Source: Candidatus Levyibacteriota bacterium (lineage in GTDB: Bacteria; Patescibacteria; Microgenomatia; Levybacterales; UBA12049). Taken from it: DNA of 6,956 nt. Positions 1 to 4,886 of this stretch are shown here, in pieces (position 1 is the stretch's first letter; each line of letters begins with the position of its first letter). The notes under the pieces were generated by a model. That model was not told the DNA's origin and searched no databases. It worked only from the letters and a program-made list of their open reading frames with translations. The translations under genes and the position numbers were made by a program. The stretch spans positions 1-6,956 of the forward strand of contig PPGL01000093.1 in NCBI GenBank assembly GCA_003173915.1, given 5' to 3'.

Positions 1-88
1 GCATTCAGTAACGCATCCGAATTCTTTTCTCTATCTTTCAAAGCTAATGAGGCGCCCGTTTTGAAACGGTGTGACTTTTCTTCCCATG
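1..88. other. Left edge, no assignable gene
   Basis: This is the region 3' of the minus-strand tRNA. It holds a small inverted repeat, CCGTTT/AAACGG at 56-61 and 64-69, which could be a weak processing or termination hairpin for the tRNA transcript. No T-run follows it on the minus strand. One minus-strand frame is open from here to the window edge, but it also runs backwards into the tRNA and has no convincing start, so I do not call a gene. Confidence 0.4.
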
Positions 89-159
89 CTGGGAGGCCTG
101 GATTCGAACCAGAATAAACAGATCCAAAGTCTGTTGTCCTACCGTTAGACGACCTCCCA
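89..159 (-). tRNA. tRNA-Gln (anticodon UUG)
   Basis: Read on the minus strand, this folds as a full cloverleaf. The acceptor stem is TGGGAGG/CCTCCCA. The D stem is GTCT/GGAC with a GG-containing loop. The anticodon stem ACAGA/TCTGT is perfect and encloses the loop CTTTGGA, giving anticodon TTG, which reads CAA and CAG. The variable loop is 4 nt. The T arm is TCTGG-TTCGAAT-CCAGG with one T-G pair. The discriminator is G (position 89), as usual for tRNA-Gln. The 3' CCA is not encoded (the next bases read CAT), so the CCA must be added after transcription. The weak U1-A72 pair is known in bacterial tRNA-Gln and favours either GlnRS or amidotransferase (GatCAB) recognition; nothing in this window decides which route is used. 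It stands alone with its own promoter. Confidence 0.96.
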
Positions 160-169
160 AAATATCTTC

Positions 170-208
170 ACTTGCTCGCTTTAGTTTAAACGACCAAAAC
201 TAGCAAGT
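170..208 (-). promoter_or_regulatory. Inverted repeat in the tRNA-Gln 5' leader
   Basis: ACTTGCT (170-176) and AGCAAGT (202-208) are perfect 7-base inverted arms. A second inner pair, AGTTT (183-187) with AAACT (197-201), is separated from the outer stem by a one-sided bulge. The repeat fills the predicted leader from the start site (about 209) to roughly +39. It could be a leader hairpin removed by RNase P or other trimming, or a binding site. Its role is unknown. Confidence 0.4.
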
Positions 209-215
209 ATCCTAA

Positions 216-224
216 ATTATACCA
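216..224 (-). promoter_or_regulatory. Extended -10 promoter of tRNA-Gln
   Basis: The minus strand reads TGGTATAAT, a perfect TATAAT with the TGn extension. No good -35 sits 16-18 bases upstream, as expected for extended -10 promoters. Transcription would start near 209, leaving a leader of about 50 nt before the tRNA 5' end at 159. Confidence 0.7.
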
Positions 225-315
225 ATAATAGTCCTCAAACGAAAGATGAACTAAAAAGTACAAGGTTTATACAAAATTATCACTGGTATATGGAAGAGTT
301 CTTTTGTTACTTTCC

Positions 316-321
316 TTTAAT
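316..321 (+). promoter_or_regulatory. Candidate -10 for leaderless start of the 213-aa membrane protein
   Basis: TTTAAT matches the -10 consensus at five of six positions and ends 8 bases before the ATG at 330, so a transcript would begin at or next to the start codon. There is no Shine-Dalgarno between it and the ATG. No convincing -35 is visible. An alternative is TGGTATAT at 284-291 with a TGn extension, which would give a leader of about 30 nt. Confidence 0.4.
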
Positions 322-329
322 ACATCTCC

Positions 330-971
330 ATGAAATCCGAAAGCAGTGTAGTTGTTAGGATACTTGGCATTCTCTGCATTTTTTACTGGATAGGAGACTT
401 TATCATCAATGCCTTTATCCCACATAATTACAGTTGGCTTTTGTGGTATTCTTCTGCTGGACTTTTAAGCACAGGAATTGCACTAGCAACAGAGAACACA
501 GCCTTAATATACAGCCTATTCTGCGCACTTTTTGTCCCTGAAACAGTATGGCTCTTTAATTTTTTAGTTCTTTTTTTCTGGCGGAAAAATATATTTGGTA
601 TTACGTTATATACACATGCTGTTGACTATACTAAAAAAGATTTTTATCTAACTTTGTATCATTTTTTAATTCCAGTTTGCCTTTTTTACGGGGTAAAACA
701 CGCAAAAAAAATTTATCAGTCAGGATGGATAGGAGCAAGTATTTTTGCAGGAATCATTCTTTTTCTCACCTATTTTTTAGTAAGTCCAACACGTCAAGTA
801 AATTGTATTGAATCATTTGCCAAATGCCATACTGTTTTTGCTTTTTTGTACAATATTCCAAATCCAGAAAGGGTACTTGTTGCACTTTTTGGCATGACAG
901 TCTTTGTGTATATTCCAACTAGTTTTGCTGTTGTAGTGGTAAAAAAACGTACTCAACATAAGAACACCTGA
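330..971 (+). CDS. Unnamed polytopic membrane protein
   Basis: A 213-residue protein with about six hydrophobic segments (roughly residues 8-28, 36-54, 59-83, 107-122, 134-151 and 182-204) and a basic C-terminal tail (KKRTQHK), so it sits in the cytoplasmic membrane. I cannot assign a function. Visible landmarks are an LWY segment at 38-40, P70-E71, the segment NIFGITLYTH at 87-96, a His in the hydrophobic stretch at 111, and a Cys pair in the last third (C159 and C166, NCIESFAKC). The general layout resembles a family of small uncharacterised membrane proteins I recall from CPR bacteria and DPANN archaea, but that resemblance is from memory and untested. There is no Shine-Dalgarno; the start is the first ATG, just after a -10-like box. 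The gene ends with tandem stops TGA-TAA. The DUF378 gene follows with its own promoter, so it is probably monocistronic. Confidence 0.85.
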   Translation: MKSESSVVVRILGILCIFYWIGDFIINAFIPHNYSWLLWYSSAGLLSTGIALATENTALIYSLFCALFVPETVWLFNFLVLFFWRKNIFGITLYTHAVDYTKKDFYLTLYHFLIPVCLFYGVKHAKKIYQSGWIGASIFAGIILFLTYFLVSPTRQVNCIESFAKCHTVFAFLYNIPNPERVLVALFGMTVFVYIPTSFAVVVVKKRTQHKNT

Positions 972-994
972 TAAAATAAAGTACTTGCATTTTT

Positions 995-1022
995 TTTACC
1001 ATCGCTCTACGCTGAATATGAT
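995..1022 (+). promoter_or_regulatory. Promoter of the DUF378 gene
   Basis: TTTACC (995-1000), 16 bases, then TATGAT (1017-1022), which matches the -10 consensus at five of six positions. A start near 1029 would leave a 30-nt leader with the strong Shine-Dalgarno. A weaker alternative is TTGCAT (985-990) with TACGCT (1008-1013) at a 17-base spacing. Confidence 0.5.
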
Positions 1023-1042
1023 TGTTGCATTTAGTATGGCTT

Positions 1043-1055
1043 GAAAGGAGGTGAT
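1043..1055 (+). promoter_or_regulatory. Very strong Shine-Dalgarno for DUF378
   Basis: GAAAGGAGGTGAT is complementary to 13 consecutive bases at the common bacterial 16S rRNA 3' end. The GGAGG core is 7 bases from the ATG at 1059. This decides the start: the in-frame TTG at 1041 would place the ribosome binding site inside the coding region. Confidence 0.88.
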
Positions 1056-1058
1056 ATC

Positions 1059-1268
1059 ATGAAGTGGTTACATATCATTGCTTTCTTACTTGTAGTCATT
1101 GGAGCGCTTAACTGGGGACTTATTGGACTTTTGAATTTTAACCTGGTTATGCTTTTATTTGGCGCGTGGCCAATGCTTGAAAAACTTGTATACATTTTAG
1201 TTGGATTATCTGCATTGTATTTATTATTTACTCATAAATCCGATTGCAAAATTTGCAGTAAAATGTAA
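1059..1268 (+). CDS. DUF378 family small membrane protein
   Basis: A 69-residue protein that I recognise as DUF378 (YuzA-like). Family hallmarks are the opening MKWLHIIAFLLVVIGALNWG, the following GLIGLLNFNLV with a short amphipathic linker, and a second membrane helix (about 43-58) with GLSALYLL. Two membrane helices are expected, around 5-27 and 42-58. The tail carries a CxxC pair (C63 and C66, SDCKICSKM), which could bind metal or form a disulfide. The molecular function of DUF378 proteins is not known to me. The start at the ATG follows from the Shine-Dalgarno placement. The gene lies downstream of the 213-aa membrane protein but has its own promoter, and it converges on the MFS transporter gene. 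Confidence 0.93.
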   Translation: MKWLHIIAFLLVVIGALNWGLIGLLNFNLVMLLFGAWPMLEKLVYILVGLSALYLLFTHKSDCKICSKM

Positions 1269-1272
1269 TACA

Positions 1273-1308
1273 TACTAAAAGTCATTGAATTATTCATGAT
1301 CTTTAGTA
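1273..1308. terminator. AT-rich hairpin between convergent genes
   Basis: An imperfect palindrome lies between the ends of the DUF378 gene and the MFS gene. TACTAAA (1273-1279) pairs with TTTAGTA (1302-1308), then G-C, TCAT/ATGA and GAA/TTC, closing on a TTA loop. That is about 15 base pairs with three single-base bulges. It is well placed as a bidirectional terminator, but it is AT-rich and no clear T-run follows on either strand. The terminator role is therefore an inference from position and symmetry. Confidence 0.45.
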
Positions 1309-1324
1309 ATGGTGTGTTGTGATT

Positions 1325-2533
1325 TTAGTTTTGCTCTGCAGTAGCAGCTTTAATAATTGGAAAAGAAAGAATAAGAATAACAAGCGCAACAATAGTTATT
1401 CCTGCTTCAAGAGCATAGGGGAGTCCATGCCAATATTGGTATGCCCAAGCGGCAAAAATGGGACCAATGACACGTGCCACAGATTGCATTCCTTGATTTG
1501 CCCCCTGAACTCTTCCTTGCATTTTTGGACCAACAGCATTTGATATAAGACCACTTGCAGATGGTTCGTAAAGACCATCCCCAATATTAAGGATTATGAC
1601 ACCAATAAAAAGTATGAAAGGAATGGTAAAGATTGCTGTAAGTGAACCAATTGCAAATCCAATTACACACAAAAAAACTCCTGCAGCTGCAACTTTCACA
1701 TCTCCAAAGATTGGCAACAGTTTGCGAACAAGAAATCCTTGGGAAAAAATATCTAAAACTCCAACGCCGAAAAGAAGCAAACCAATTTGTGTAACATTCC
1801 AACCAAATACATCTTTTAAATATACTGAAGCATTTCCATACATTGCATTCATTGCGAAAAAGAAAAGAAATCCTGAGAAAAAAATTCTTCGCAGCACTTG
1901 CAGAGTAAAAATGTGACTAAATTGTGCAAATGGATTAAGATGCCACAAATCAAGTTTGGATGTTTTATGATCTGGATGCAGACTCTCAGGCAAATAAAAA
2001 TACCCCCATATCAAATTCACAAGTGTCACTCCCGCAGCAACAAATAGGGGAGTCGCAAGACTTACATGTGCCAAAATGCCTCCAAGCGCAGGTCCAATCA
2101 TAAAACCAAATCCTCCTGCTGCGCCTATCAAACCATAATATTTTCCGCGATCTTTTGGTTCTGTGATATCGGCAAGATATGCAAAAACAGTGCTAATATT
2201 TCCACCCGTAAGTCCGTCAATAATGCGTCCTAAGAAAAGCACCCACAATGCACCACCAATAGCAAGGATAAAATATCCAACTACCGAACCAAACAAACTA
2301 ATAAGAAGTATTGGTCTTCTTCCATATCTATCACTTAATGCTCCAAGTCCAGGGGATGCAAAAAATTGGCAAAACGCATATGCAGAAAGCAAAAGGCCAA
2401 CATAGAGCGCAATCATGTTTGCTCCAGATACATATTTTTGCACAAGAAAGGGAAGAATTGGAATAATAATACTAAATCCCAAAAAATTGAGAAACATCGT
2501 AATAAGAATAAAAATCATTTTTGCATTTTTCAT
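1325..2533 (-). CDS. MFS transporter, TetA/DHA1-type multidrug efflux
   Basis: A 402-residue protein of normal length for a 12-helix Major Facilitator Superfamily exporter in the cytoplasmic membrane, using a proton gradient to expel small molecules. In order: first helix with FLGFSIIIPILPFL (17-30); motif A in the loop after helix 2, GALSDRYGRRP (64-74); RIIDGLTGGN (103-112) followed by AYLADIT (118-124), as in TetA-like drug exporters; motif C, GFMIGPALGG (143-152), the antiporter signature; and LPESLHP (181-187), typical of TetA-like proteins at the end of the first half. The substrate cannot be read from sequence, so I do not call tetracycline resistance. The start is the ATG at 2533; a second ATG lies five codons in. 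There is no Shine-Dalgarno, and TATAAT ends 8 bases before the ATG. The gene is transcribed away from the repeat-rich gap and appears monocistronic. Confidence 0.93.
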   Translation of the reverse strand: MKNAKMIFILITMFLNFLGFSIIIPILPFLVQKYVSGANMIALYVGLLLSAYAFCQFFASPGLGALSDRYGRRPILLISLFGSVVGYFILAIGGALWVLFLGRIIDGLTGGNISTVFAYLADITEPKDRGKYYGLIGAAGGFGFMIGPALGGILAHVSLATPLFVAAGVTLVNLIWGYFYLPESLHPDHKTSKLDLWHLNPFAQFSHIFTLQVLRRIFFSGFLFFFAMNAMYGNASVYLKDVFGWNVTQIGLLLFGVGVLDIFSQGFLVRKLLPIFGDVKVAAAGVFLCVIGFAIGSLTAIFTIPFILFIGVIILNIGDGLYEPSASGLISNAVGPKMQGRVQGANQGMQSVARVIGPIFAAWAYQYWHGLPYALEAGITIVALVILILSFPIIKAATAEQN

Positions 2534-2541
2534 AGATTGGA

Positions 2542-2547
2542 ATTATA
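2542..2547 (-). promoter_or_regulatory. -10 box of the MFS gene (leaderless arrangement)
   Basis: A perfect TATAAT on the minus strand ends 8 bases before the ATG, which predicts transcription starting at about the A of the start codon. The hexamer at the -35 spacing, TACTCG, is poor. Confidence 0.6.
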
Positions 2548-2640
2548 TGAACAAGGGAACTCAACGAGTATAGCAAAATTGGAAATGTGATGAGCAAGCA
2601 ATAAAGATTTTTGAACGTAAACTCATCTCTAATTTTAGTT

Positions 2641-2686
2641 GTCATCCCGACCGATCCTGAGCTTGCCGAAGGAGAGTGGAGGGATA
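2641..2686 (+). repeat. Dispersed palindromic repeat, unit A
   Basis: It starts GTCATCCCGAC, contains GAGCTTGCCGAAGG, and ends GTGGAGGGAT. Its outer parts match the reverse complement of unit B (2719-2746), with an insertion in the middle. It is visibly richer in G and C than its surroundings. From memory, this wording is common in intergenic repeats of CPR and some other bacterial genomes. Confidence 0.75.
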
Positions 2687-2718
2687 TAGCACAAGAGAGT
2701 TCATAAATTCGTGTGAGA

Positions 2719-2746
2719 AAGATTCCTCGACTTCGCTCCGAATGAC
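2719..2746 (-). repeat. Dispersed palindromic repeat, unit B (inverted to A)
   Basis: The segment reads GATTCCTCGACTTCGCTCCG then AATGAC. On the minus strand it begins GTCATTCGGAGCGAAGTCGA, the counterpart of unit A. Units A and B therefore form an inverted pair spanning 2641-2746 that could fold as one long imperfect hairpin. Confidence 0.75.
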
Positions 2747-2771
2747 CTCAATGTGGTTATAATTCTGAACT

Positions 2772-2823
2772 CCTGCCTGCCGCCAGATAGGCGCGGGAAT
2801 GACAGGAAAAACTGGAATGACAG
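2772..2823 (+). repeat. Dispersed repeat, units C and D with GGAATGACAG direct repeats
   Basis: Unit C (2772-2805) has CCTGCCTGCCGCC and CGCC/GGCG arms (2781-2784 and 2790-2793), then GGGAATGACAG. Unit D is a bare second copy of GGAATGACAG (2814-2823; the first copy is at 2796-2805). GGAATGAC is the reverse complement of the GTCATTCC motif that opens the other units, so the cluster has four copies of one end motif. Confidence 0.65.
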
Positions 2824-2880
2824 ATGTCTCAAAAAGTAAGAACTATTTATTTGAAGTATAAACAACCCTCAGTGCATTTG

Positions 2881-2889
2881 TGCTATAAA
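2881..2889 (+). promoter_or_regulatory. Extended -10 of the FecR-like gene (leaderless arrangement)
   Basis: TGCTATAAA is a TATAAA box with TGn just upstream. It ends 7 bases before the ATG at 2897, so transcription should begin at about the start codon. No Shine-Dalgarno and no -35 are visible. Confidence 0.6.
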
Positions 2890-2896
2890 TAATTGC

Positions 2897-3541
2897 ATGA
2901 CCAAACAAATTCTTTTACTCATTATTTTTGCTGTCATTGGGGCAATGGCAACAATTGGTGCATTCTTTTTTTTATCCAAACAACAAATGCAACTGCTTTC
3001 ACCACTTTCCATAACACAATTTTCTCTAGAAAAAGCACCAAACCAGTCACTTGTTGGAACAATCGCAACGATGTCAGGTGACACATGGTGGCAATCACGA
3101 ACAGCAGATACTCCAACACCAATTACCAAACCAAGAAAAATTCAACAAGGAGAATCCCTTCAAACAGGTAGCACTGGAGAAATAACCATGCAATTTCCTG
3201 CAGTTGTTAGTGTAGATATTGCCAAAAACTCGAGTATATCGATCATTCAAACACTTCCTGCAAATATTGTTCTAGAGCAAACAAGCGGTAGTATAACGTA
3301 TACTTCTCTTGGAATAAAAACGCCTATCTCAATTCGTGCTTTTGATCTCCTTATTACAGTTACTACTGGACAGATACACGTGGGTGTCGATGAGAAAAAT
3401 CAAACTGTTCGCCTTGTTGTAATTAACGGATCTACAACAATTGCATATACAGATACAATAAACACAACAATTGAAAATACTCTAACAAGTGGGCAAACTA
3501 TTACCTTTTATGACAATTCTAAAACAGTAACAGATTACTGA
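2897..3541 (+). CDS. Membrane-anchored FecR-like domain protein
   Basis: A 214-residue protein with one N-terminal hydrophobic helix (about 5-26, ILLLIIFAVIGAMATIGAFF). The helix is followed by a polar Thr/Ser-rich linker and an extracytoplasmic beta-rich domain. The domain reads like FecR: IATMSGDTWWQ at 56-66, then KIQQGESLQTGSTGEITMQF (81-100), the typical 'G-x-x-L-x-T-G-x-x-G' turn, then SVDIAKNSSISI (105-116), VLEQTSGSITY (125-135) and a late LVVINGST (173-180). In classical systems FecR relays a signal to a sigma factor. No FecI-type sigma gene lies beside it here, so a structural or ligand-binding role is equally possible. There is no Cys for a lipobox, so the helix is probably an uncleaved anchor. 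The last 7 bases overlap the end of the convergent GH18 gene. Confidence 0.85.
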   Translation: MTKQILLLIIFAVIGAMATIGAFFFLSKQQMQLLSPLSITQFSLEKAPNQSLVGTIATMSGDTWWQSRTADTPTPITKPRKIQQGESLQTGSTGEITMQFPAVVSVDIAKNSSISIIQTLPANIVLEQTSGSITYTSLGIKTPISIRAFDLLITVTTGQIHVGVDEKNQTVRLVVINGSTTIAYTDTINTTIENTLTSGQTITFYDNSKTVTDY

Positions 3542-4701
3542 CCATTTTTATATTCTGTCAGCGGATCTAAAATTGAATTTCCTTCATATCCAAGTGCCCA
3601 CAAAGCCAAACCACCAAGCCCTTTTTGATTTGCAAATGCTATTTTTGCACTGGTTGATTTTTTATCCGGGAAGAAAATAATGTGATTGGAATTTGTGTCA
3701 GTATTAAAATAAGAAATATATGATTCCTGTGCATCTGAGTCTGCCCGAACAACACATGTTTGGCAGGTTGTAAGAAGAGACTGCACCCTATGACTGCTTG
3801 CTAAAACTCCACTTCCTGGAATAATTGCTGAACGTGGAACTGTCCCAATTGTTTCCCATTCATATCCATACAATGGAATCCCTAAAATAAGTTTTTGAGA
3901 AGGAATAAGTGCAAGGGATTTATCAACAGCTGTTGTGACGTCGTATTCTGACTCTGTTCCCGCTCCGGAGAGTGGTGCAACAGGACCAGTTACCATAGAA
4001 TCTGTTGCGTGAAAATCATATGCCATAAGAACAATATAATTTGCAAATGCTCCAACATTTTTTATATCAATAAGTCTTTGCGCAATAGCATCTATCGACG
4101 CTATTTCAAGTGTCAGCGTTGTATTTTGAGATAGATCTTGTCGTACTGCTTTTACAAATTGCGTAAAAGCTGTCCGGGCAGCCTGAGATGCTGGTTGTGT
4201 ATACTCAATATCTAAATTTAGATCGGTAAATCCGAAGTGTTCCATAAGAGGGGTAACATCACTAACAAGATTTTTTGCAGACTCTTCAGGATGGGTAAGC
4301 AACTCATTAATACCATTTACATTACCAGAATCAATAGCAAGAGACAATGGAATTTTTTCTGCCTTTGCTTGTTGTAAAAATTTGTCTGCTTTTCCTGACT
4401 CAAGAGCATACCATCCAGACTCTTCCGTTGTTGGACTTGTGAGTTTGAGAATATTACCATTTCCGTCAATACGAAGTGCAAAATACGTAAGTGTTGTAAT
4501 GTAGGGTGAATAATCCTGACGAGCATTAGTAAGAAGCCAATAGGGAAGAAATCCAATAATTTGCTTTTGTTTTGGCTCAACTATTTGAGAAATAAATGTA
4601 ATTGGGTTGGTGGGTGTAAAAAGGGGAAAGTTGTATAAAAATCCAAAACTTGCTGCTACTCCTATAGCCAAACCAAAAATTATGGGAAGAATCTGTTTCA
4701 C
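3535..4701 (-). CDS. Membrane-anchored GH18-fold glycosidase-like protein
   Basis: A 388-residue protein with an N-terminal hydrophobic anchor or uncleaved signal (about 4-23), then a GH18 TIM-barrel domain from about residue 47. Family landmarks are IIGFLPYW (48-55); the catalytic strand GFTDLNLDIEY (157-167); IVLMAYDF (223-230), which is the conserved M-x-Y-D strand; LILGIPLYGYEW (271-282); and GGLALWALGYE (363-373). GH18 enzymes cleave beta-1,4-GlcNAc linkages in chitin or peptidoglycan-type glycans using the Glu of DxxDxDxE. Here that Glu (E166) and the Asp two before it (D164) remain, but the first two Asp positions are T159 and N162. Activity may thus be altered. C313 and C316 form a CxxC that could be a disulfide outside the cell. 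The start is GTG, since no ATG fits and a TGATACAAT box ends 7 bases upstream. Likely role: wall or glycan remodelling at the cell surface. Confidence 0.9.
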   Translation of the reverse strand: MKQILPIIFGLAIGVAASFGFLYNFPLFTPTNPITFISQIVEPKQKQIIGFLPYWLLTNARQDYSPYITTLTYFALRIDGNGNILKLTSPTTEESGWYALESGKADKFLQQAKAEKIPLSLAIDSGNVNGINELLTHPEESAKNLVSDVTPLMEHFGFTDLNLDIEYTQPASQAARTAFTQFVKAVRQDLSQNTTLTLEIASIDAIAQRLIDIKNVGAFANYIVLMAYDFHATDSMVTGPVAPLSGAGTESEYDVTTAVDKSLALIPSQKLILGIPLYGYEWETIGTVPRSAIIPGSGVLASSHRVQSLLTTCQTCVVRADSDAQESYISYFNTDTNSNHIIFFPDKKSTSAKIAFANQKGLGGLALWALGYEGNSILDPLTEYKNGQ

Positions 4702-4708
4702 AATTTAT

Positions 4709-4717
4709 ATTGTATCA
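4709..4717 (-). promoter_or_regulatory. Extended -10 of the GH18 gene (leaderless GTG start)
   Basis: The minus strand reads TGATACAAT: TACAAT (4714-4709) with TGn upstream. It ends 7 bases before the GTG at 4701. A second AT-box, TATAAA, lies only 2 bases from the GTG and is too close to be the -10 for this start. No Shine-Dalgarno is present. Confidence 0.6.
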
Positions 4718-4847
4718 CTCGCTTTCAGAGACAAGTAATTTGAAATAAAATCGTATCAAAAAATTAAAGTCTTCTAATATTTCATATTTTGTTAATTTTT
4801 AAACCTGAGTTCTGAATTTTAATTATCAGTATAAAATCCTATAGAAT

Positions 4848-4876
4848 TTGACATTTAGCGAAAAAAGGATAATAAT
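4848..4876 (+). promoter_or_regulatory. Promoter of the metallophosphatase operon
   Basis: A perfect TTGACA (4848-4853), 17 bases, then AATAAT (4871-4876), which matches at five of six positions. Transcription would begin around 4883, about 4 bases before the ATG at 4887. This makes the in-frame TTG at 4848 part of the -35 box and excludes it as a start codon if the promoter is real. Confidence 0.75.
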
Positions 4877-4886
4877 ACTGCCATTT

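Larger units (their letters stand above)
2534..2896. other. 363-base gene-free gap between divergent genes
   Basis: This gap separates the MFS transporter (-) from the FecR-like gene (+). The outer ends hold the two promoters. The middle (2641-2823) is a cluster of GC-richer palindromic repeat units, listed separately. I see no open frame with a plausible start and no RNA gene. Confidence 0.8.

Noticed and set aside
1..89. Possible minus-strand gene running off the left edge
   Set aside because: About 29 codons are open, but the frame continues back into the tRNA, has only a TTG as candidate start and no promoter or ribosome binding site; that length is expected by chance.
1041..1058. TTG-initiated extension of the DUF378 protein (six extra residues)
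   Set aside because: These bases encode the near-perfect Shine-Dalgarno for the ATG at 1059, and the family normally begins at MKWLH.
1319..1543. Plus-strand open frame of 74 codons
   Set aside because: It is antisense to the C-terminal end of the MFS gene, with low-complexity Asn/Lys/Ser composition and no ribosome binding site.
1596..1916. Plus-strand open frame of 106 codons
   Set aside because: It lies entirely inside the MFS transporter gene on the other strand and has no family resemblance; it is a shadow frame.
1325..2533. Naming the MFS protein as a tetracycline resistance gene
   Set aside because: Motifs A and C and the PESL segment show the TetA-like branch, but substrate cannot be inferred from them.
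2641..2823. CRISPR array
   Set aside because: The repeats differ in length and orientation and there are no regular spacers; the pattern fits dispersed palindromic elements.
2641..2823. Insertion sequence remnant
   Set aside because: No transposase fragment, target duplication or long terminal inverted repeat is visible; only short palindromic units are present.
2869..3129. Minus-strand frame of 86 codons across the FecR promoter
   Set aside because: It overlaps the FecR-like gene and its extended -10, and has no homology I recognise.
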